Virus record (IMG/VR): IMGVR_UViG_3300050821_000890
Span: 1 to 48,440 of that record
Reading direction: 5' to 3' (one strand)
DNA: 48,440 nucleotides
Source: a virus
Of the stretch, positions 27,559 through 36,831 are shown in pieces. Made by a program: the position numbers and the translations under genes. Each line of letters opens with the position of its first letter. Within the stretch, counting starts at the first letter, position 1. Under the pieces are notes generated by a model. The model was not told the DNA's origin, did no database searches, and was given only the letters and a program-made list of their open reading frames with translations.

Positions 27559-29094
27559 TTACTCTTGTTCGTATATATCTTGCTGCGGGATTTGAATCTC
27601 ATAGCCTCCGGGAAGCATGTCCCCAGTCCTAGACCAACCTCTAGGAGATCTGATTGTTTTATATTTGTCTTCTACCCTGCTCAAGTCTACTAGGCTTCTT
27701 TTGATCTTTTGTTTGGTATCGTTTACTCCTCTAGCTCCAGATATTCTATAGCCAGAGATAGTCTTAGCATTCGGGTATTCTTTTCTAATCTGTTCCAAGA
27801 GACTCTTCGTCAACTCGGGATTAGTCATGAACATCCCTTGGTTGTCTCTGTTCCCGTAGTTCTCAACCATGTTCACATGAAGATCATCTCCACGTACACT
27901 TAGATTGATATAGCCTCTGGACTTACCTTCTTCATCAATGAAGTTCCAATACTTAGAAGACGTAGATGGAAAACGAGGATCGTGTGTAAGCTTTATGGAT
28001 TTAGGAGGAGGAGCATTGGTAGCCGCTACTTTAACTTTGCTAGCGGTCCTCTCTAACTCCTGTCTAACCATTTCTCTAAGCTGAGCTTGAGGACTAGTGG
28101 CTTGATTGGTTTGTTGATATCGTTCGTTAGCTGTTTGAAGAGCAGATCGAATGTCTTCTAGATCATTATTAGGACGCGGAGTCTGTTGAGCTTGTTCTAA
28201 GAATGTTTGCGGAGGGCCTTGCTCCCTAGAGGTAGCTCCAGCTCTTCTTCCTGCATCTTGTATAGCCTGTCTCCATCTTTCGTCTCTTGCTGCTTCAGCA
28301 TCAGCAGCTCTACCTCCTGGAATCGGAGGGACTATCTCATGGACGAAGTTGTCAGGAGCTCTACGGAAGTGACGCATAGCTCTTTGGAAAGCTTCTATAG
28401 TCGCCTCTGTGATGGTTCTAGATCCATCTGCAGATGCCAATTGGACACCTAATTCAGATTCATCTAGGCCATGACGTGTGGTGTGAGCGTCCGGATGTCG
28501 GTCCCTATCACTGGGTTCAGAGGCTATCTTCGAAGCATCACGCCAATGTTGTTTATAATCTTCGAGACCATCCTTACCAAATTCTGCTTCTACAGCAGCT
28601 GATTCCCTGGCAGTAGACCAGTCGTGTGCTTTGTGGTAGGCATCCTGAGAACTATAACCAATCTTTACCAGATGGTTCATGTATTCGTTCTCATAGGCTT
28701 CGTGTTGCCACAGATGCTTCTCATACTCAGGCTTCGGTGGAATACGATGATCTATGGCCATCCCATACATCTGGCCGTTGTCATCAGTCAATGCTGAGGC
28801 TACAAGAGGTACGTGATGCTCTCTGTCTATTTGACTTGTAGGAACCTTCTCCAGTATACCGCCTTTATCTTTTAGATCTCTGAATGGTTCACTAAAGGTA
28901 GACGTTCCACCTAAGTCTCCTGGATGGTTATAAAATCCTTGGTCCGTATCTTTGCCAGGAGGGTCTGTCAGAGGTCTGTCTAATCCGTCCCTAGTCTCCT
29001 TACCAGAATGGTAATCCTGAGGATTGTACTTAGAGCCGATCATCCATCCTTCTAAACTGTCGTGTTGCTCTCCAGAGCTAGTTCCGAAAGCCAT
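27559..29094 (-). CDS. Internal virion or late protein with possible GNAT-like C terminus
   Basis: 511 residues, the last gene of the late operon. The N-terminal half is Asp/His-rich with repeated polar segments (EYEKHLWQHEAYENEYMN). A Gln/Arg-rich coiled middle (about 260-350) leads to a C-terminal alpha/beta part (GYINLSVRGDDLHVNMVENY, then LLEQIRKEYPNAKTISG) with the strand-helix order of an acetyltransferase fold. That fold is a guess. Its place next to internal-core genes suggests a particle or ejected protein. Confidence 0.65.
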   Translation of the reverse strand: MAFGTSSGEQHDSLEGWMIGSKYNPQDYHSGKETRDGLDRPLTDPPGKDTDQGFYNHPGDLGGTSTFSEPFRDLKDKGGILEKVPTSQIDREHHVPLVASALTDDNGQMYGMAIDHRIPPKPEYEKHLWQHEAYENEYMNHLVKIGYSSQDAYHKAHDWSTARESAAVEAEFGKDGLEDYKQHWRDASKIASEPSDRDRHPDAHTTRHGLDESELGVQLASADGSRTITEATIEAFQRAMRHFRRAPDNFVHEIVPPIPGGRAADAEAARDERWRQAIQDAGRRAGATSREQGPPQTFLEQAQQTPRPNNDLEDIRSALQTANERYQQTNQATSPQAQLREMVRQELERTASKVKVAATNAPPPKSIKLTHDPRFPSTSSKYWNFIDEEGKSRGYINLSVRGDDLHVNMVENYGNRDNQGMFMTNPELTKSLLEQIRKEYPNAKTISGYRISGARGVNDTKQKIKRSLVDLSRVEDKYKTIRSPRGWSRTGDMLPGGYEIQIPQQDIYEQE

Positions 29095-31193
29095 TAGTTC
29101 TCCGTATGTACTGGATTACCGTGAGCTATTTCAATAGCTTTGACCATCTTATTGGCTACGTCTGTATTCAGACCAGAGCTAGTGAGAAGCCTATAAAGGT
29201 ATATGTCTGTGCTCTGCTCTCCACTCTTCTCATAGATATGATTCATAGAGTATAGACCAGAGTTAACTCTCTGAAGTAAACGAGCAAGATAAGGAGGAGG
29301 AGTTCCTTTAGGGTTACTTCCCTTAGCAGCGAACTTATGATCTTTAGGATCATACCCAATCTCTACACCGCTGGCATCTATCTTAGCGGTATTCATATCT
29401 TGGATCTCATTCCGAAGAAGAGTACCAAACTCATGCTCGCCCCACATCTGAGTGTTAGCGAAGAGTTCTGGTTTGTTAGTATCCTTAGCCAGCTTCCAGA
29501 TATGATCTATGTTCTGATGAGACAGCAAAGTATTGAACACATGGTACTGTCCAGAGATGGGAACACCTTTGTCACTAACGCCATCCTTATTGAATAGCTG
29601 GATGACTCCGTGGTTGTCTGCACCAAAGACTCTGTTGACTACGTTTTCTTTAGTCTGATCGTCTACTGATTTACCCAACATAGCTGGAACCATGTCTACT
29701 AACTGAGAGTAGAACTTAGCTCCCTCTTGTCCTGAGATGCCTTTGACTTTAGCAGTCTCTACCATCTTCTTGAAGGTATCCATCGTGCCAGTCTGAATGT
29801 CTGGCTGACTTACCAGCTTCTGAGCAGCTTGCATGAACTCTGATTTCTGATCGAGATTTCTTAATGAGTCGAAAGCTTGCTGATTCTGTTGGTAGAAGAT
29901 TGCAAATGCTTCGGGACCCATAGTATCTTTAATAGCTTTAAGAGTTCTGGTAATAGCTCCTAACTTAGGATCATTCTGTAAACCACGTTCTCCCGACGCA
30001 GCAGCAGCTTTAACCTGTCTGGCAGCTAGGGTAGCAATGTCCATGTCTTTCCCAGACTTCAAGACACCAATCCAACCATCCAGTTCATCACTTAAGTTCT
30101 TTAAGACTTTCTCTTGGCTATCGCCTAGTCTGGAGCTTAAGGACTTGCTCTGTCCGTTTGCAGTCTCTGCCCATCCCTTACGGATGTCTGTCATTATCTT
30201 TTGTTTGAATCCGTTGAGATTGACAGCCAAACGTTCTGCTTCTTCACCAGAAGGCATAGGTATACGTCCTGAAGTAACTCCATCCATATAGTCTCTGAGT
30301 TTCTCAGGATGATTAAGATCTGAGCCTACAAGGAAACCATCCATAGCTTTGTCTAGTTTGGCATACCCATCTTGAGAGGCTACGCTCTCCGCGTTACGCT
30401 TCTGTTCTTCGAAGGTGCCTTTGTTCTCTTCAAGACTCCACATGTTCTGCTCATGACGATACTTCATCTGACCGCCTGTAGCTAAGGCCTTGTAGATGTC
30501 ATCGTCAGTGACACGACCATCACCCTTCTTCCATTCAGCGAATAGAGAGTAGTCGATGGTTCCTGCCTTCAATCCTTCTACAGCTTGAGTCTCTAATCTG
30601 TTACGAGCTGCTTTACCAGCCTCAACAAAACTATTGATATCTCCCAGCAGAGAACGGACGTATTGATTAGCAGGATGGACTCCAGTGATCCTAGAGATCT
30701 CCTGATCTATTAGTTCTCGTTTACCTGGATACTTGTTCCTAAGTCTGGTAGCTGTATCGATAAGGTCTCGATAGTGAGCAGTCTCCGGTATCTTACCGTT
30801 GGCTCTAGCAGTTTCTTTTATATCTAGATCTCTTCCGAGATTCTTAAGATCTCCTGGAAGGGATCCATACTGTTGAGCTGTCTGAGAAGTTAAGCTAGTG
30901 CTGTTAGGATCAAGACCGCTACCATGCAGTTGATCGTAAGCATTCTGTAGACTGTCCTGATATTCTTTCTCAATAGGGTCTACGGTAGCTCTGGTATCGT
31001 TTCGAGCTATCTGTGTGTAAGCTTCGTCAGCTAGTTTACCACCAGACTCCAATGCCTGCCCTACTCCCTTGAGCATAATCTCTTTAGACTTGTCAGGAGT
31101 TAAAGGAGAGATCTCCCGAGAAAGAAACGGGAAGTGCATCGAAGGAAGATCAGTTCCTGACGCTGGTTGTACGGGAGGATTAAATTCAGCCAT
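29094..31193 (-). CDS. Internal virion protein
   Basis: 699 residues, almost entirely helical and hydrophilic, Lys/Gln/Asp-rich, with no signal peptide or catalytic motif that I recognise. It lies between the giant core protein and the final late gene, where T7-type phages carry gp15-like core proteins that are ejected into the host. Starts in TAATG overlap with the upstream stop. Confidence 0.7.
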   Translation of the reverse strand: MAEFNPPVQPASGTDLPSMHFPFLSREISPLTPDKSKEIMLKGVGQALESGGKLADEAYTQIARNDTRATVDPIEKEYQDSLQNAYDQLHGSGLDPNSTSLTSQTAQQYGSLPGDLKNLGRDLDIKETARANGKIPETAHYRDLIDTATRLRNKYPGKRELIDQEISRITGVHPANQYVRSLLGDINSFVEAGKAARNRLETQAVEGLKAGTIDYSLFAEWKKGDGRVTDDDIYKALATGGQMKYRHEQNMWSLEENKGTFEEQKRNAESVASQDGYAKLDKAMDGFLVGSDLNHPEKLRDYMDGVTSGRIPMPSGEEAERLAVNLNGFKQKIMTDIRKGWAETANGQSKSLSSRLGDSQEKVLKNLSDELDGWIGVLKSGKDMDIATLAARQVKAAAASGERGLQNDPKLGAITRTLKAIKDTMGPEAFAIFYQQNQQAFDSLRNLDQKSEFMQAAQKLVSQPDIQTGTMDTFKKMVETAKVKGISGQEGAKFYSQLVDMVPAMLGKSVDDQTKENVVNRVFGADNHGVIQLFNKDGVSDKGVPISGQYHVFNTLLSHQNIDHIWKLAKDTNKPELFANTQMWGEHEFGTLLRNEIQDMNTAKIDASGVEIGYDPKDHKFAAKGSNPKGTPPPYLARLLQRVNSGLYSMNHIYEKSGEQSTDIYLYRLLTSSGLNTDVANKMVKAIEIAHGNPVHTEN

Positions 31194-34100
31194 TATTGTT
31201 GTCCTTGTTTCATCTTAAGTATTTCTGACCATGCGTCTATCCCAGACTTACGCATACTGTCTGGTCTGTCTCTCCCCAAGTAATATTCTAAATCAACTTT
31301 ATCTTTTAACGTTTCTTCTAAGCCTTTGTAGATGCGAGTCATTACCGTATTACGTTGTTGTTCAGGTATGCCTTGCATATAGACCTTAGCGTTCATGTGA
31401 TGAACCTTAGCCTCATTCCAGTTCTTAGCAGCAACAGCTTGAAACTCCATCTCTACTTCATTGGAGATGTGCTTAGTAGCTTGCAGTTCCATCTCTCTCC
31501 AATTGTGGATCTCCTGAGACTTAGCGTATATGTCTGCAGTATCCTGCGTGGAGACACCAAAGAAGTTAGCTATGAGTGCGTTGGTGGCTGAGGTGTTGTT
31601 GAGGTAGGCCATGTTCCTGGATAACCACCTGCCTGTAACGACACCCATGTATGCGCGCCAAGCGTAGTTAACCGAAGAGATTTCTTTGACCACCCCGACA
31701 AAATGCTGCGGGGTAAGTCTGAAGCGTTCATCATCATTGTTTAATAACGTATCTGCCCATTGGATAAACGGAGTGAGAGCTTCTCCAGTGTTCTGTACAC
31801 CATGCAGAGCAGCACCTCCCCACAGGTCATACCAAGTAGGGTTCTCATTAAAGATCTTGTCTGCAAAGTCTAAGTCTTTAGCACCGAAGGACTCTCCGAT
31901 GTTGTAGACATTTCCAGTGCCCTTATAAAGAGCAGTAGCAACCATCCCTTCCATGATTAAGGTAGAAGTAATGTTCTGTCCTGGAATATAAGGCTGTCCA
32001 GTAAACGGATCATTTCCTTGCATAAGGCCACGAACAGCTTTACTCAGTCCGATTATTCCGCCTGCTGCTGGCAGACCGTAGAATGCAGAGTAGCCAAAGA
32101 ACAGTCTAATCTTTTCAGGGACCGTCAATCTCTTGCCTACTAACAGTTCTAACACACGTTGATTAAACGAAGTGAACTGAGATCCGAAGGATGTAAATCC
32201 CTTCTGGATGGCAGAGCTAGAGGCTCTAGTCATATTATGGGCTAAGTCGTCTGCTCTATTGAGAATACGATTGAAGTCTTCTCTACCTGGAGCGCCTACA
32301 GGTTTGATACCTGTCTTAGCCGTCCAACGAGAACCTGTTATCGTTCTTCCCAGTTTACCATTACGCCACTCAGCTGCAGCCATGTACCAAGATATGGTTT
32401 TGACTGTAGTAACACCCCCTCTGAATGGAGCAGTTCCTGCATGAAGGAAAGATTGACCCTTACTGGTGATTGCCTGAGAAGACATCAAACTATCTTTGAA
32501 AGCGTGCTGTCCTTCTTCAATCTTAAGGAAGCCAGAGTTGTGGAGTCCTTGACGGAAGGCTATCCAATCTCCTGGTTTAAATAAGCCACTCTTAGAGGCA
32601 AGCATATCATAGTGCGCTAATACATTAGGGTGCGCGTTTATGGCTCCGAAGCCATGAAACATCGCTCCTAAGGATCCATGCGGAGCATGGATTGGGTCGA
32701 TGAGCATAGCGTTGATGCCAGTCACAGCATGAAGGAAGAACTGACGAGGAGCGAAGAAACCCATCTTGGCAGAGTACAGAATGTTTCGGAGAACTACAGG
32801 ACCACTGGTAAGTTTACCAATCATCCAAGTAGGAACTCTTTCCTGAGCTGCTTGGCCAACCTTACGGTAGATACTATCGGTAACATCTCTTTCAATGTTA
32901 CGCATAATACCGTCTACCCAGTTGGGGTTGCCGAGGAACATCTGTATCTTCATCTTGTCCCCAGTCATTAGAGCCCACAGCTTAGCATTAGAAGTTTGGA
33001 AACCTTTCTTCCATTCTAAGTTGTTCCAGTAATGGAATGGAGAATGTTGAATGGCATCCAAAGGATCCTTCATGAAGTTAGCTGCACCAACCATCTGACC
33101 AGTAGCAGGGTCTAGATAGTTCTTAGCGAACAGCCAGTGCTCTATGGCTTGGATCTTATAATCATCCAGCTGTAGGGTACGCATAATTCTACTGAGACCT
33201 CTATGCAGCATAGGCATAGGATCAATGAGGTTAGCAGGGTCGAGGTGGTACATAGGGTTCATTGCTGTTCCCCTGTTGGCTACCTCGTGCATCTCATAGG
33301 CATCTCTTTGTCCAGTGAACTCGACAATAGACTGTCTAGCTAGATTGCCAGATGTAGTACCGTCTCTGAACTTAGTCTTTACTTTACCATTAAGGATCTT
33401 AGTGTAACGAGACTCTAAAGCTTCCTTACCTAAGTCCATTATGTTCTGACCCTTCTGCATGTCTACGACATGGAAAGGTTCATCCTTACTCCAACGAGGT
33501 GGAACCTTCTCGTGAGTAACAGGATGTATCTTTTCTTTATAGTCTGCGTGAAGATCTTCTGCAGGAATGTGAAGATGATCTCTAGCGTATTGAAGAGCCT
33601 CTTCTTCTTTACCTTCTCGCATCAAAGCTTGATGGATGTTCATCTTGTTCGCAAACTCTTGCCCTAAGGCATGGTTGCCAACGAAGTAAGCAAGCTTGTC
33701 TCCCTCGTAGTGCCAAGTGTTAGTCACAGGATCAAACTGCATGTTCGCTTGCTTAATAGCAAACTGGTAGTCAGGGACTAAGTGTCCTCCGAACCTACGG
33801 GGTATTTGAGTAGACAAGTCTAGAGGTCTAGTCTCTGCTCTACGAGCGAAGACATACCTAACCTTAGCGTTACCTACGGAGATATCTTTGTTAAGACGTC
33901 CACGTACTCTGAAGTTAAGGTTCCTGAAAGGACGTTCTTCGGTATTGTATATTTCGAATACCTGTCCCTTACCTTCCTTCAAATCTTGTTCTGCTTCAGC
34001 TCTCAGAGCTGCAGGCATAGCATTGCCTGCGTGCATCCTAGTGTGATCAGGATCTCTCTTAAGGAAGAGTACGGTGTCCTCCCCGTGAGGCAGTTCTGTA

Positions 34101-36331
34101 AGCCTCTTGCCTTCAAAGGCAGGAAGTTTGATAGGACCGTCTTTCCCTTCTAGGATCACCGTATGCGATTGAATACCAATACGTTGCTTGTTACGGACTA
34201 AAGACATAGTCCGGAACCAACGATCAGCTTCTACCAATCGTTTGAATTCAAAGTATGCAGCAGCTTCGTGTTCAGTAGGAAGTCTGTCGAAGTGTGTGTT
34301 GTAATGATCTTCTAATTGGCCAACACCATCAAAGAACCATCCCTTGTCTCCTGTCGAAGGATCACGCATGTCTTGAGCATGTCGAAGGACTTGTTCAAAC
34401 TGCCTCCAGGCTTTCCTTCCTGTAAAGGCTGCCTTCCAGCTAGAAGCTGGGGCAAGGTTCCTGATGTTCCGAGTATTATCTCGGATCATGTTGAAGTAGT
34501 TCGATGGAGCGAAGGTAGCAATCTTACGGGCAATCTGTTGGTCTGCTGATTGCGTTTCGTCTGGAGATCTAATTAACCAACCGACTACTGCGTCAATGTA
34601 ACCACCAGTCCAATCTAATGGAGTCGTTGCATTCTTAGTAGTACCTAAGAAAGAACGCATGGTAGGAGACGTCTCATCAATAGGGACGAGGTCAGTGATG
34701 TAGTAACCATGTCCTGACTTCCCTAATTCCCTGATGTGTTTAATCTCTGCGCCTGCTAAGTAGGATTCTTCTGTACCAGGACGGATGGCAGTAAAGCCTC
34801 CGACCTTTCTACGGATGGTAACATCCTTACGAATCTTCTCAGCTAAAGCTATATCCTTAGACCTAGCCCAGTTCTTGGCTTCACCAATACTGGCGAAGTA
34901 TTCTGCAGTATTTCTACCGAAGATGCGCGCAGCGAACCAGCTGGCTCCGAATGGATCCCAGACAGGTCCTTTAACATTCATAAAGCTGTTGGCAGTTGCA
35001 GGGTAAGCGTTCTTGATCTCCTCAGCCATCTTGTCGAAGTGCATCTTCGAAGCTGTGAGTTCAGGAACTCTATTCATCCTAGCGGTTTCTTCAACCTGCT
35101 CAAGAAGACCACCTTCTAACTTAGCAGACTCCTCATCCATACGATTTATGAAGTCTGTACCTAAGTTGCCAGGGTCTCCCCTCATAGCCTTCTGATCGTT
35201 ACGGAAGATCGTAGGCATAGACTCCCTTGCTCTTTGCATAGGGTCTATGGTGCCTTTGGTATCTGCTACAAAGTTCTCAGCAGCTTGCTGCACGGCAGCA
35301 GTTCTAAGGTCTCCTTGTCCTACAGCCACAGCTACAGGTGGAGATACATGGGGAACTAATTCAGACGAACGTACGATGTCCTCTGTGGCTTGGCGGGCCC
35401 TTCCAAACATCAGACGCCTAGCACCTTTTACTCCTTGTACCCCAAGAGCTCCAACGTCTGCCAAGCCTAGACCTGAGAAGATATTGTCCATTGTCTCTGC
35501 GTCTGTAGACTGGCCAGTAGCATAGTGAGCTACCATTAGAGCTAAGGAAGGATTGGTCTCAAGCAGATGTTGGAATATAGGTTCGAACTTAGCCTTAGCC
35601 TCATCAAGAGGAAGACCTAAGATCTCATCTACTTCTTTCTTCAGGGCAGTGCCTAAGAAGTTAAGAGTCCAGCCATTGTCATCAGACAAACCACGAAGCT
35701 TCATTTCGTTGTACGGCTGAAACAGTTGTTTCATCTGGTCAACGATATACCCACCAGTAGACTGAGATTGGAGTGCACTCTCTGCGTCTTCTAGTTTGGT
35801 ATTGAAGTATTCTCTACTGGCGACTACAGACGCACCAGTTCTGTGAAGCATCTTTACGGCTTCAGGGATTTCTTGCTGGTGCTGTCCTTGGTCAGAGTAT
35901 CTAGTGAAAGGATTGTTTGCATCACCTACTGCTTGGAAGTAAGCACCTGCGTATCCCTTCTCAATGATGGTGTCTGGATCTGCTTGTTCTAATGAGTATC
36001 TGGTTATGAGTTCATTAGCACTATCTGGATCGACCTGCCCACGGTTAAGCATCTCAAACAACTTCTGTTGTCTGGACTGGTAGTCGAGTGCAGTTACTTT
36101 CTCAGCGGCTTCCTGACGGAAGTCTTTTTCTCTGCCTTGTTGTAAGGCATTCTTAATATCGTCGAAAGACTTACCTGTTACTGTGCCTAAGCCTAGATGA
36201 GCTTTAGAAGCTCTGGCAGCAGCGGCATCCTCTGTAATAGGATTAGGTACCGAGCCAGTGTCTATGCTGATCGGTTCATCTGTCTTGAAATCTTGAGGTG
36301 CAGCTAATTGTACTTGATCTTGATCGCTCAT
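31193..36331 (-). CDS. Giant internal virion protein, gp16-like position
   Basis: 1712 residues, the largest product. It is mostly polar and helical. It has two hydrophobic stretches in its C-terminal half (around FFAPRQFFLHAVTGINAML and YGLPAAGGIIGLSKAV), compatible with membrane insertion during DNA ejection. No lysozyme or transglycosylase motif was recognised. By position and size it corresponds to the T7 gp16 class of ejection proteins that form a channel across the envelope. Its ATG overlaps the stop of the small core protein (ATGA). Confidence 0.75.
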   Translation of the reverse strand: MSDQDQVQLAAPQDFKTDEPISIDTGSVPNPITEDAAAARASKAHLGLGTVTGKSFDDIKNALQQGREKDFRQEAAEKVTALDYQSRQQKLFEMLNRGQVDPDSANELITRYSLEQADPDTIIEKGYAGAYFQAVGDANNPFTRYSDQGQHQQEIPEAVKMLHRTGASVVASREYFNTKLEDAESALQSQSTGGYIVDQMKQLFQPYNEMKLRGLSDDNGWTLNFLGTALKKEVDEILGLPLDEAKAKFEPIFQHLLETNPSLALMVAHYATGQSTDAETMDNIFSGLGLADVGALGVQGVKGARRLMFGRARQATEDIVRSSELVPHVSPPVAVAVGQGDLRTAAVQQAAENFVADTKGTIDPMQRARESMPTIFRNDQKAMRGDPGNLGTDFINRMDEESAKLEGGLLEQVEETARMNRVPELTASKMHFDKMAEEIKNAYPATANSFMNVKGPVWDPFGASWFAARIFGRNTAEYFASIGEAKNWARSKDIALAEKIRKDVTIRRKVGGFTAIRPGTEESYLAGAEIKHIRELGKSGHGYYITDLVPIDETSPTMRSFLGTTKNATTPLDWTGGYIDAVVGWLIRSPDETQSADQQIARKIATFAPSNYFNMIRDNTRNIRNLAPASSWKAAFTGRKAWRQFEQVLRHAQDMRDPSTGDKGWFFDGVGQLEDHYNTHFDRLPTEHEAAAYFEFKRLVEADRWFRTMSLVRNKQRIGIQSHTVILEGKDGPIKLPAFEGKRLTELPHGEDTVLFLKRDPDHTRMHAGNAMPAALRAEAEQDLKEGKGQVFEIYNTEERPFRNLNFRVRGRLNKDISVGNAKVRYVFARRAETRPLDLSTQIPRRFGGHLVPDYQFAIKQANMQFDPVTNTWHYEGDKLAYFVGNHALGQEFANKMNIHQALMREGKEEEALQYARDHLHIPAEDLHADYKEKIHPVTHEKVPPRWSKDEPFHVVDMQKGQNIMDLGKEALESRYTKILNGKVKTKFRDGTTSGNLARQSIVEFTGQRDAYEMHEVANRGTAMNPMYHLDPANLIDPMPMLHRGLSRIMRTLQLDDYKIQAIEHWLFAKNYLDPATGQMVGAANFMKDPLDAIQHSPFHYWNNLEWKKGFQTSNAKLWALMTGDKMKIQMFLGNPNWVDGIMRNIERDVTDSIYRKVGQAAQERVPTWMIGKLTSGPVVLRNILYSAKMGFFAPRQFFLHAVTGINAMLIDPIHAPHGSLGAMFHGFGAINAHPNVLAHYDMLASKSGLFKPGDWIAFRQGLHNSGFLKIEEGQHAFKDSLMSSQAITSKGQSFLHAGTAPFRGGVTTVKTISWYMAAAEWRNGKLGRTITGSRWTAKTGIKPVGAPGREDFNRILNRADDLAHNMTRASSSAIQKGFTSFGSQFTSFNQRVLELLVGKRLTVPEKIRLFFGYSAFYGLPAAGGIIGLSKAVRGLMQGNDPFTGQPYIPGQNITSTLIMEGMVATALYKGTGNVYNIGESFGAKDLDFADKIFNENPTWYDLWGGAALHGVQNTGEALTPFIQWADTLLNNDDERFRLTPQHFVGVVKEISSVNYAWRAYMGVVTGRWLSRNMAYLNNTSATNALIANFFGVSTQDTADIYAKSQEIHNWREMELQATKHISNEVEMEFQAVAAKNWNEAKVHHMNAKVYMQGIPEQQRNTVMTRIYKGLEETLKDKVDLEYYLGRDRPDSMRKSGIDAWSEILKMKQGQQ

Positions 36332-36831
36332 CCGCCAAACATCTTCATCATTGAACCACCTGCACCGCTTATGCCTTGACCCAGAGACATCAGTCCTTGA
36401 GCGTCAGCTTGTTTAGATTGGGCATCTGCCATGAACATCTTCTGAGTATCTATCTGAGAGTCCAGACCGAACATTGCTCTACCAATCTCTAGGTTAGAGT
36501 TAATGCCAGCTTCATTGAAGTTGCCTTGGCTTTGTATCTGGCCTTGTGCACCAGCCGCTCCAGAGCCGAACTGAGCTCCTTGGCTTACCGCACCTGCTAG
36601 AGCTTTAGCATGAGCAATCTGTGTGTTTCTAGCGTTCTCAATCTTCTCTCGACGTCCAGCCATTTCCATAGCTAGCTGTCTCTGCTGGTTCTCTTGTATC
36701 TGGAGACCAGCGATGTTCTTAGATATGTTAGCTTCGGACTTTGCTGCGTCGGAAGCTTCGCTTGCTCCCACCATCGAAATCCCCATCCCGAAGATGGAGG
36801 CCATTCCGCCTATAATAGCTAAAGGACCCAT
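36328..36831 (-). CDS. Small internal core protein, gp14-like
   Basis: 167 residues. A hydrophobic Gly/Met-rich N terminus (GPLAIIGGMASIFGMGISM) is followed by a long Ala/Gln-rich helix (about 25-85) and a Gly-rich end. This profile and the place before the giant core protein match gp14-type ejection proteins, which form the outer-membrane part of the channel in T7. Confidence 0.75.
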   Translation of the reverse strand: MGPLAIIGGMASIFGMGISMVGASEASDAAKSEANISKNIAGLQIQENQQRQLAMEMAGRREKIENARNTQIAHAKALAGAVSQGAQFGSGAAGAQGQIQSQGNFNEAGINSNLEIGRAMFGLDSQIDTQKMFMADAQSKQADAQGLMSLGQGISGAGGSMMKMFGG